From JBCCFX01 sp039029515 (GTDB lineage Bacteria > Planctomycetota > Phycisphaerae > Phycisphaerales > SM1A02): a DNA stretch of 14,231 nt. The notes below the pieces were generated by a model. It did not search any database and was not told the origin of the DNA. It saw only the letters and a list, made by a program, of their open reading frames with translations. Positions 6,572 through 13,900 of this stretch are shown piece after piece. Location: contig JBCCFX010000095.1 of assembly GCA_039029515.1 (NCBI GenBank), positions 1 to 14,231 on the forward strand, read 5' to 3'. Position 1 is the stretch's first letter; each line of letters begins with the position of its first letter. The translations under genes and the position numbers were made by a program.

Positions 6572-9277
6572 AGATTCAGCTTGTCGCGCAGCCCAAGATG
6601 ATGCGGCGTCATGATCGCCAGCACTTGTGCAGATGTCTTCGAGCGCCCCAGCCAGCTTGATTGACTCGGGATGGTGAGCGTCAGTTTCACGCACAACGGC
6701 ACGATAGAGAGCATCAAGTTCGGCTATCGCGGTCGTATGGTCGCCCAGCGCAGCCAACGCATGACCGCGCGTTCGTTCGATGTCAAGTGTCGTGCGATGT
6801 CGCGGCCCATACGCACGACGAGCAATCGGAAGCGTGGTGTCACCAATGTCGATCGCCGCGTCGTACTCACCGGCGTATCGAAGGATGATCATGTAATTTA
6901 CGGCCATCCGAATCGCGTTGGGATGATCAGCGTCCACGAGTTGCTGCATCAACGTGTGCGCCTCCTCGATGACGGGGAGTGCATCGTCGTATCGTTCCTG
7001 CTCCCGCAGACACATGCCCAATTGGTTGAGCAGCGTAATCGTGTGCATGTGCTTGTCGGTAAGCGTTCGGCGGGAAATCGCCAGCGCATCTCTGAACATC
7101 GTCTCGGCATCGTCGTAGCGTTTGAGTTCGACGCGCACGGATGCGAGGTTGGCCATCGTGACGAGGAGGCTCGGGTGATCTTCAGTCAGAATTGCTCGCT
7201 TCGCCTGCAGCACGTCCATCAGCATCCGCTCGGCGTCGTCAAGTCGGCCGACAGCACCGTAAGCACTGGCCAGGTTGTTCATGGTCATCAGGGTTCGCCG
7301 GTGCGTGAGCCCATCGGTGCGTGCCTGATGTTCATACACCGCTTCATAGAGTTCAATCGCCTCGCCTCGCATGTCGAGTTCGCTGTAGACAATGGCGAGA
7401 TTGTTCATCGACGTCTGCGTGTCTTCATGCGCATCACCATGGCGATCTCGACGCGCGGCGAGCACCTGTTCGTGCATGACGCGAGCGTCCTCGTACCGTC
7501 CTGCATGCTGGAGCATCGCAGCGAGGTTGCCTCGCGCAGACAGAACATCATCTGATGATTCACCGTACTGCCGGACGTGCGCATCGACGAGCGGTTCCAT
7601 CGTCTCGACCGCTTCGTCGAAGCGGCTGAGGCCGACGTAAGCCTGTGCGAGATTGCTGCGCGCATCGAGTGCCGGCTCTGATTCAGCCCCGATCTCGGTG
7701 GCGGCAATGGTCATGGCTTCTCGAAAGGTGGTCTCGGCATCGTCATACGCGCCGATCTGCAGGTAGGCTATGCCGATGGTATTGAGCATGTCGACCGCAG
7801 GATGTGGCTGATCGCGCAGTTCAACGTCTACACGATCAACGGCGCGCCCGAGAATATTGCGAAGCACTGTGGTGTCTGCTTCCTGCACGACCGCAGGGTC
7901 AACGCCTCGAATGATGCTCTGCGCGAACGACGCCAGCGCATCTGAAGTTTCAAGCTGCGTCTGGATCTCAGTCGCCGCAGCGCGTTCACGCAGGCCGAAG
8001 AGAATACCGCCAGTTCCAAGAGCACAAAGCGACAACAGCAGGACGCATGTGGCAACGACCTCAACGACATGCCGGCGTGCAAACTTGCCGATACGATATG
8101 TCGTTCGAGGCGGACCGGCGACAACCGGTTCATGGCGCAGATGCCGGTGGATGTCCTCCGCCAGTGCAAATGCGGATGGATAGCGTCGTTGCTGTTCCTT
8201 CTCCAGCGCACGGAGCACGATCCAGTCCAGATCGCCTTTCAACTCACGCCATAATCTGTGGGCATCCTGCGAGCGCGCTTCGGCAACCGAGTCAGTGAGA
8301 TCGCCAAGGCTCATGATGCGCGTCGACGGTCGAGGCGGCGCCGTGTCGCGAATGTCATCCAACAGGCTCTGCATCGACTGGCGGCCATCTGTTGCATCAC
8401 GAAACGGTGTGATACCGGCAAGCAGTTCGTACAGCAGGACGCCAAGCGAGTACACATCGGTCCTCGTGTCGATTGCTTTGTGATTGAGCGTCGCCTGCTC
8501 GGGCGACATGTAGTGTGGCGTACCGATGATCTGCCGTGCCATTGTGATATCGGGGTGGCTGAGTTCCGAATCATCAAGCGCCTTGGCAACACCAAAGTCA
8601 ATGATCGACGGTTCGATCGTGCCACTGACCTCTCGCACCATGACATTCGACGGCTTGATGTCGCGGTGAATCACACCCTTCTGGTGCGCATGATGTACGG
8701 CAAGGCAGACTCGGGCGAACAGCTCAAGCCGGTGACGCACGGGCAGCTTGTGTTCATCGCAGAACTCGGTGATCGGCTGTCCGTTCACGAGTTCCATTGC
8801 AACGTACGGTCGACCATCGTCTGACGCCCCGGCATCGAGTACCCGAGCGATGTTGGGATGATCCATCAATGCGAGCGTGTGTCGTTCATGCTCGAACCGC
8901 TGGAGGATCTGTTCGTTGTGGATGCCAGACTTCAGCACCTTGAGCGCGACCAGCCGGCGCACCGGTTCATGCTGCTGCGCCTCATAGACGATGGCAAAGC
9001 CGCCTTCGCCGAGTCGGCGCACGATTGTGTACGGGCCGACCATGTCGCCGGCAGCTAATGACGACGAGTCCGATGGCGGCGACGTGTGACCGCCAGGTTT
9101 ATCCATCGTGTCATCGCTGCAGAAATCGTCGGTGTTGTCGTGGGCAGCCAGCAGTGCGAGCACACGCTGCGCGATGTGAGCATCGTCGTGGCTCTCGCGG
9201 TGAACGAACGATTCGCGCTCAGCCACGGGCAGATCAAGTGCATCCATGAAGATCGACTTGACGCGATCAGCCGTCAT
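6557..9277 (-). CDS. Membrane Ser/Thr protein kinase with C-terminal TPR sensor region
   Basis: 906 residues. Residues 1-55 form the short helical leader common to planctomycete kinases of this type (MTADRVKSIFMDALDL). The kinase domain spans about 83-370: GEGGFAIVY loop (90-98), Lys113, likely helix-C Glu131, HRDIKPSN (204-211) with catalytic Asp206, DFG (227-229), GTPHYMSPEQ (252-261) and DVYSLG (274-279). All catalytic residues are present. One membrane helix lies at about 403-428 (VVEVVATCVLLLSL region). After it, about ten TPR units of 42 residues (about 490-900) are probably outside the cytoplasm and could act as a sensor or docking surface. The start at 9277 is chosen because AGGGAG at 9290-9285 sits 7 bases upstream; an open frame to 9382 lacks this. 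It overlaps the sigma factor gene by 11 bases, so the two are surely co-expressed. Confidence 0.93.
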   Translation of the reverse strand: MTADRVKSIFMDALDLPVAERESFVHRESHDDAHIAQRVLALLAAHDNTDDFCSDDTMDKPGGHTSPPSDSSSLAAGDMVGPYTIVRRLGEGGFAIVYEAQQHEPVRRLVALKVLKSGIHNEQILQRFEHERHTLALMDHPNIARVLDAGASDDGRPYVAMELVNGQPITEFCDEHKLPVRHRLELFARVCLAVHHAHQKGVIHRDIKPSNVMVREVSGTIEPSIIDFGVAKALDDSELSHPDITMARQIIGTPHYMSPEQATLNHKAIDTRTDVYSLGVLLYELLAGITPFRDATDGRQSMQSLLDDIRDTAPPRPSTRIMSLGDLTDSVAEARSQDAHRLWRELKGDLDWIVLRALEKEQQRRYPSAFALAEDIHRHLRHEPVVAGPPRTTYRIGKFARRHVVEVVATCVLLLSLCALGTGGILFGLRERAAATEIQTQLETSDALASFAQSIIRGVDPAVVQEADTTVLRNILGRAVDRVDVELRDQPHPAVDMLNTIGIAYLQIGAYDDAETTFREAMTIAATEIGAESEPALDARSNLAQAYVGLSRFDEAVETMEPLVDAHVRQYGESSDDVLSARGNLAAMLQHAGRYEDARVMHEQVLAARRDRHGDAHEDTQTSMNNLAIVYSELDMRGEAIELYEAVYEHQARTDGLTHRRTLMTMNNLASAYGAVGRLDDAERMLMDVLQAKRAILTEDHPSLLVTMANLASVRVELKRYDDAETMFRDALAISRRTLTDKHMHTITLLNQLGMCLREQERYDDALPVIEEAHTLMQQLVDADHPNAIRMAVNYMIILRYAGEYDAAIDIGDTTLPIARRAYGPRHRTTLDIERTRGHALAALGDHTTAIAELDALYRAVVRETDAHHPESIKLAGALEDICTSAGDHDAASSWAARQAESSSDD
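6578..7810 (-). repeat. Ten tandem TPR units in exact 126-base register
   Basis: Within the kinase gene, the conserved position of helix A (the Asn in NLA-like motifs) falls at residues 500, 542, 584, 626, 668, 710, 752, 794, 836 and 878, a constant 42-residue step. The units have the kinesin-light-chain style (HPxxxxxxNNLAxxYxxxGRxDDAExxxxxAL). The first five or six match this well, while the last three are degenerate. Confidence 0.75.
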
Positions 9278-9857
9278 CGCCTGACTCCCTGATGTCATCG
9301 TCGTGTTGGAGAATCTCGAGGAGCCTCGCTCGCCCGAACGACCATTCGCGCATGACCGTTCGTTCGGAGATACGCATCGCATTGGCGACTTCCGGGACGG
9401 TCAGCCCAGCATAGAAACGAAGCATGATCACCTCGGCTGCTCGAGCATCTTCCGATGCAAGTTGCGTGATCGCTGCATCGACATCCAGAAGCTGGTCGTC
9501 CTGCTGGGTTGTGGCCAGGTCGATCGCATGTAGTGGAATCCGCTGTCGTGTGCCGCCGCGTTTTTGACTGTCGCGCTTGCGCGCATGGTCGATGAGCACT
9601 CGGCGCATTGCTTCTGCCGCGACGCGAAAGAAATGTCCGCGACCCTCGAATGTCTGAAGATCACTGCCAACGAGTCGTACAAAGACCTCATGGACGAGCG
9701 CGGTGGCCTGGAGCGTATGCGCGCTACGTTCATCGCGCATTCGACTTCGAGCGATGGTGCGAAGCTCGTCGTAAACCAGCGCATAGAGTTCGCCTGATGC
9801 GGATGGATGGTCCGACAGGTCGTTCAGCATTCGCGTGATATCACTCGGTTCGGCCAC
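9267..9857 (-). CDS. ECF RNA polymerase sigma factor (TIGR02999 / Sigma70_ECF type)
   Basis: 196 residues from GTG 9857. Region 2 spans about 24-98, including YDELRTIARSRM, HTLQATALVHEVFVRL and HFFRVAAEAMRRVLIDHAR (75-93), then the basic KRDSQKRGG. Region 4 spans about 126-182, with EVIMLRFYAGLTVPEVANAM and the recognition helix ISERTVMREWSFGRARLL. These are hallmark sequences of the planctomycete/acidobacterial ECF family. The frame is open back to 10103, but that extension is not family-like. GTG 9857 gives MAEPSDITRML, a typical start and length, with GGGG 7 bases upstream. GTG 9863 or ATG 9830 are alternatives. There is no anti-sigma gene. The overlapping kinase gene is the obvious regulator. 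In region 2.2 the usual DAED is QATA (50-53), so Thr52 takes the acidic position. Confidence 0.92.
   Translation of the reverse strand: MAEPSDITRMLNDLSDHPSASGELYALVYDELRTIARSRMRDERSAHTLQATALVHEVFVRLVGSDLQTFEGRGHFFRVAAEAMRRVLIDHARKRDSQKRGGTRQRIPLHAIDLATTQQDDQLLDVDAAITQLASEDARAAEVIMLRFYAGLTVPEVANAMRISERTVMREWSFGRARLLEILQHDDDIRESGDDG
9285..9290 (-). promoter_or_regulatory. Ribosome binding site of the kinase gene, inside the sigma gene
   Basis: AGGGAG lies 7 bases before ATG 9277, within the last codons of the sigma factor gene. It fixes the kinase start and implies translation from the shared message. Confidence 0.75.
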
Positions 9858-9863
9858 ACACAC

Positions 9864-9891
9864 GCCCCGATGTCCGGGACGTTGTGCCCCG
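9864..9891 (-). promoter_or_regulatory. Possible two-state RNA switch in the sigma factor leader
   Basis: On the minus-strand transcript, CGGGGC (9891-9886), GUCCCG (9880-9875) and CGGGGC (9869-9864) follow one another, separated by two 5-base loops (ACAAC and GACAU). The central segment can form a six-pair stem, with one G-U pair, with either flank but not both. The downstream stem covers the GGGG that is the probable ribosome binding site of GTG 9857; the upstream stem leaves it free. The structure is seen in the sequence; a switching role is inference. Confidence 0.4.
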
Positions 9892-9906
9892 CACGCAGTA
9901 GCGACC

Positions 9907-9912
9907 AGTATA
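9907..9912 (-). promoter_or_regulatory. -10-like box upstream of the sigma factor gene
   Basis: TATACT on the minus strand, 49 bases before GTG 9857, in the 94-base gap behind mddA. No good TTGACA-like -35 lies at 16-18 bases; the nearest candidate is an AAAGCC-like hexamer. If used, transcription would start near 9900 and the leader would contain just the two hairpin segments. Confidence 0.4.
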
Positions 9913-9951
9913 CCGCATGACATCTTAGGGCTTTCCAGTTGAAGTGGGTCG

Positions 9952-10779
9952 TCAGTTGCCACGGAGTCGTGGAATGAATGCCGGCACCACGCGCCGATAC
10001 CGTTCGTAACGATCGCCGAACTCCGCGATGAGATCGCGTTCTTCCAGGGTTGTGCCAACGAGGATGTAGGCACTGCACATGCCGGCGAAGAGAAGATGTC
10101 CAAGTGTCATCGTTGGTGTTGACCAGAACGCGATGAAGAAGCTTGTCATCAGAGGATGTCGTACGTGTTTGTAGAAACCAACCTCTCGGAACTCGACCGG
10201 CTTGTACGTTCGGCGGCGAAGCACATGCCAGACCTGACGCACGCCGAAGAGATCGCCGTGACTGACCATGGCAGACGACGCAAACAGGCACATCCAGCCG
10301 ACGAGTGCGAGTACGCTGAGCCCGATGCGCGCAGGCATCCACTGGATATCCCAGACGATGGTCGGAAGTGGTCGCCACAGTGCATACGTGGCCAGAAGGA
10401 TGACGCTCGCAAAGAGGACGTACGTGCTGCGCTCCATGCACTCCGGGATGAAGCGAGTCCACCAGCGTTTGAAGCCCGGACGCGCCATGACCGAATGCTG
10501 GACGGCGAACAGCGTCAGCAATCCCAGATTGATGCAAAGTGCGATGGGCAATGAACCGGTGACGCCGCTATCGATCGACTTCGGGACGAACCAGTTGCCG
10601 ACGAATCCGATTGCGTAGGTGATCGCCGCGAAGAACAGCAGGTACGCAGTCATGCCGTACGCGAAGACAAGGCTGCGCGTGAACGGGCATGCGATCGACT
10701 TTGACGGTGCGGTCAGGCCGCGAAGTGGGCAGCCGCGATTCGTGGCGAGTCCGTGGTTGGTGTCATCGAGCGTGGTCAT
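9952..10779 (-). CDS. mddA: Methanethiol S-methyltransferase-like membrane protein (MddA)
   Basis: 275 residues with five to six membrane helices (about 37-58, 76-96, 118-137, 152-171, 212-243). Family members methylate methanethiol with S-adenosylmethionine to give dimethyl sulfide, and belong to the isoprenylcysteine methyltransferase/NnrU-like membrane group. Signature segments are LFAVQHSVMARPGFKRWWTR (90-109), ERSTYVLFAS (116-125), HGDLFGVRQVW (174-184), KHVRHPL (204-210), TPTMTLGHLLFA (221-232), EERDL (246-250) and FGDRYERYRRVVPAFIP (254-270). The last three form the likely cofactor site. The first 35 residues are an extra hydrophilic tail. The start is well supported: AAGGAG 8 bases before ATG 10779. 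It is divergent from hrpA and 94 bases ahead of the sigma gene. A different thiol or sulfide acceptor cannot be excluded. Confidence 0.82.
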   Translation of the reverse strand: MTTLDDTNHGLATNRGCPLRGLTAPSKSIACPFTRSLVFAYGMTAYLLFFAAITYAIGFVGNWFVPKSIDSGVTGSLPIALCINLGLLTLFAVQHSVMARPGFKRWWTRFIPECMERSTYVLFASVILLATYALWRPLPTIVWDIQWMPARIGLSVLALVGWMCLFASSAMVSHGDLFGVRQVWHVLRRRTYKPVEFREVGFYKHVRHPLMTSFFIAFWSTPTMTLGHLLFAGMCSAYILVGTTLEERDLIAEFGDRYERYRRVVPAFIPRLRGN

Positions 10780-10787
10780 GATGAAGA

Positions 10788-10793
10788 CTCCTT
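10788..10793 (-). promoter_or_regulatory. Ribosome binding site of mddA
   Basis: AAGGAG with an 8-base spacer to ATG 10779, the strongest Shine-Dalgarno sequence in the window. Confidence 0.75.
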
Positions 10794-10876
10794 GAAGATG
10801 CCGGCGGCCATGTCGATCTGACCTCTCCGGCTACAAGGAAGGGCGTAAACCCGCGGAGGAGCCTGCCAGTTCGCGG

Positions 10877-10906
10877 CGAAAATCGTGCGAATTTGGTCGA
10901 AATCGG
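10877..10906. promoter_or_regulatory. Helically phased AT tracts between mddA and hrpA
   Basis: Three similar nonamers, CGAAAATCG, CGAATTTGG and CGAAATCGG, begin at 10877, 10888 and 10898, a spacing of 11 and 10 bases. They lie in the middle of the 198-base divergent spacer. This could be a bent segment or a repeated regulator site. Function is inferred from spacing alone. Confidence 0.3.
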
Positions 10907-10962
10907 CTCTCCTGCATTGTGAGACGGTGGTGAATAGGGGGATCGGTGTGACGGTGCGGCGA

Positions 10963-10968
10963 TATGAT
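10963..10968 (+). promoter_or_regulatory. hrpA: -10-like box immediately before hrpA
   Basis: TATGAT ends 9 bases before ATG 10978. A start about 7 bases downstream would leave a leader of only a few bases, consistent with the lack of any Shine-Dalgarno sequence there. No -35 match is seen. Confidence 0.35.
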
Positions 10969-10977
10969 GCCGCGTCC

Positions 10978-13900
10978 ATGGCTCGCGCTGACGCAATTCG
11001 ACACCGCATCCGCAAGGCGATGCTTGCCGATCAAGGCAGGTTGAAGCGTCGACTGCGCGAACTGGATCGACGTGTCCCGACCGCAGGCAAAGGCGACAAT
11101 CTCGATTCGATCGAACGTGACCTTGCGGCATCGATTGCCCGCCGCGCAGAGCGCGCGGAGAAGCGGCCGACGCCGCGCTATGCAGGTGATCTGCCGATTC
11201 ATGCGCATGTTGACGAGATTCGGACCATGCTCGAACGCGAGCGTGTTCTCATCGTGTGCGGTGAGACCGGCTCCGGAAAGACGACGCAATTGCCGAAGAT
11301 CTGTCTTGATGCCGGCCGTGGTGTCGCGGGGTTGATCGGCCATACGCAACCGCGTCGAATTGCCGCGCGGAGCGTTGCCAAGCGCATCGCGGATGAGCTT
11401 GGCACGCCACTCGGGGAGAAAGTCGGCTATCAGGTCCGATTCGTCGATGAGACCAGTGATGCGTCATACGTCAAAGTGATGACCGACGGCATCCTGCTCG
11501 CTGAGATTCCGCGCGACCGCATGCTGCGACGATACGACACACTCATTATTGATGAAGCGCATGAGCGCAGCCTCAACATTGATTTTCTACTCGGATACGT
11601 CAAGACACTCGTCGAGCGTCGGTCCGATCTTCGGCTGATCATCACGTCCGCAACGATCAACCCGGGCCAGTTCAGCGCACATTTCAACGATGCGCCGATT
11701 ATCTCAGTGGAAGGTCGTACGTATCCCGTCGAGATGCGCTATCGATCGTTGCGCGCGGATACGCCCGGCGAACCGGGCCGCGATGTCGTCACGGGGATCC
11801 TCGATGCCGTCGATGAGGTGACATCGGAAGGGCCGGGCGATGTCCTCGTGTTCCTACCCGGTGAACGCGATATCAAGGACACCGCGCGGGCGCTGCGCGG
11901 ACGCGTTCGCGATGGGACGGAGATCCTGCCGCTCTACAGCCGGCTCTCGCTCGAGAAACAGTCGAAGGTCTTTCAGTCGCATCCGGGACGACGCATCGTC
12001 CTCGCAACTAATGTGGCCGAGACGTCGATTACGGTTCCGGGCATTCGGTACGTCATTGATCCCGGCGATGCGCGCGTCAGCCGATACAGCGCGCGGGCTC
12101 GCGTGCAGCGCCTGCCGATCGAACCGGTGTCCCAGGCGTCAGCCAACCAACGCGCGGGCCGATGTGGTCGTGTCCAGGATGGCATCTGCATACGTCTCTA
12201 TAACGAATCAGATTTCGAGAAGCGCGAGCCGTTCACGCAGCCGGAGATTCAGCGGTCGAGTCTCGCGGGCGTCATTCTGCGCATGCTCGCACTCGGACTC
12301 GGCGACATTGAGACGTTTCCGTTTCTGGATCCGCCCCGGCAGGCGATGGTTGCTGAGGGATTCGACACGCTGCGTGAGCTGGGCGCACTCAATGACTCAT
12401 TGAAGCTGACAAACCTCGGCCGCAAGCTCGCACGGTTGCCGATGGATCCACGGCTTGGCCGCATGATGCTGGAAGCCGAACGCCGTGATGCCCTGCGCGA
12501 AATCCTGATCATCGTTTCCGGGCTGTCGATTCAGGATCCACGCGAACGACCGGCGGAATTCGCGCAGGCGGCTGATCGAGCCCACGAAGAGTTTCGCGAT
12601 GAGCAATCCGATTTCCTGACATTGGTCAAGATCTGGGATTGGTATCACGAACGTGTGCGCGAGGGTCCGTGGAGCGCGGTCAAGCGCGCGTGCCGGGATC
12701 ACTTTCTCTCGTTCATTCGAATGCGCGAATGGCAGGATCTGCATCGCCAGCTTGTTGGCCTGAGCCGTGGCATGAAGACCGAGATCAATGCGGAGTCCGC
12801 GCCGTACGAGTCGATTCACCGATGCATCCTGACCGGGTTGTTGAGTCAGATCGGGCAGCGAGATCGGCGCGAGCGTGGCAAATATATTGGCGCGAATCAT
12901 TCGGAGTTTCATGTCTTCCCGGCGTCATCGAGTTTTCAGACGCCGCCACGGTGGGCGGTCTGCACCGAGGTCATCGAGACAAAGAAGCGATACGCACATT
13001 ACATCGCGCGCGTTCGGACCAATTGGATCGAGGAAGCTGCCGACCATCTGGTCAAGCGCACGTACAGCGAACCGGGTTGGGATCGACAGCACGGTTGGGT
13101 GACTGCCAAGGAGAGAGTCACGCTGTTCGGTCTGCCGATCGTTGAAGATCGCGTCATCCCGTACGGTCCGATCGCGCCAGAGGAAGCGCGAACAGTGTTC
13201 ATTCAGCGTGCGCTCGTTGAGGAGGAAATCCGTCCGATTCCCGAGTTCATCGAACACAATCGCGCGCTGATTCGTGACATCGAAGTGATGGAGGCCAAGG
13301 CGCGGAGGCGGAATCTTCTCGTGGATGAACGCGTGCGCTGGGCGTACTACGATGCGCGATTGCCCGAGGAGATGTACACGAGTCGGCAATTGGAGTCGTG
13401 GCTGCGCACGACACAGAAGCGTGATCCTGAAATCCTGCGGATGACACGTGAGCAACTTCTGGAACAAGCCCATGCGCTGCCATCGCGCGATGCGTTTCCT
13501 GATCACTTGGATGTCGGACCGACCACGTTACGTCTGACGTATCACCTTGAACCGGGGGCCGACGACGACGGCGTGACGTTGCATGTGCCGGTGGAGATGA
13601 TCAATCAACTGATACGTGAGCCACTGGAATGGCTTGTGCCCGGCATGATCGAAGACAAAGTCGTCGGGTTGTTACGGACGCTGCCGAAGTCGATCCGGAA
13701 GAATTTTGTGCCGGCGCCGGACTACGCGCGCGATGTCACGTCTTGGATGACGTTCCGTGAAGGATCTTTGCTGGATCAGCTGTCGCACTACCTGTCTGAA
13801 ATGACCGGCGTGACCGTACGGCCTGAGGACTTTGATCCGACGCGGCTGGACAATCATCTTCGCATGAACCTTCGGGTCATCGATGCTGATGAATCGATTG

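Larger units (their letters stand above)
10780..10977. other. Divergent intergenic spacer mddA / hrpA
   Basis: The largest non-coding stretch, 198 bases. It contains the mddA ribosome binding site, the phased AT tracts and the hrpA -10-like box. No open frame with a credible start, and no conserved riboswitch or hairpin terminator, is visible in it. Confidence 0.6.

Noticed and set aside
6671..7555. Plus-strand open frame of 294 codons opposite the TPR region
   Set aside because: It mirrors the repetitive TPR codons on the other strand and shows no independent motif or ribosome binding site.
9278..9382. Longer N-terminus for the kinase
   Set aside because: The extra 35 residues are not family-like and overlap the sigma factor's recognition helix region, while a strong ribosome binding site points to 9277.
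9858..10103. Longer N-terminus for the sigma factor, from ATG 10103
   Set aside because: It would overlap the 3' end of mddA, and the added 82 residues do not resemble any sigma factor; GTG 9857 gives the normal family length.
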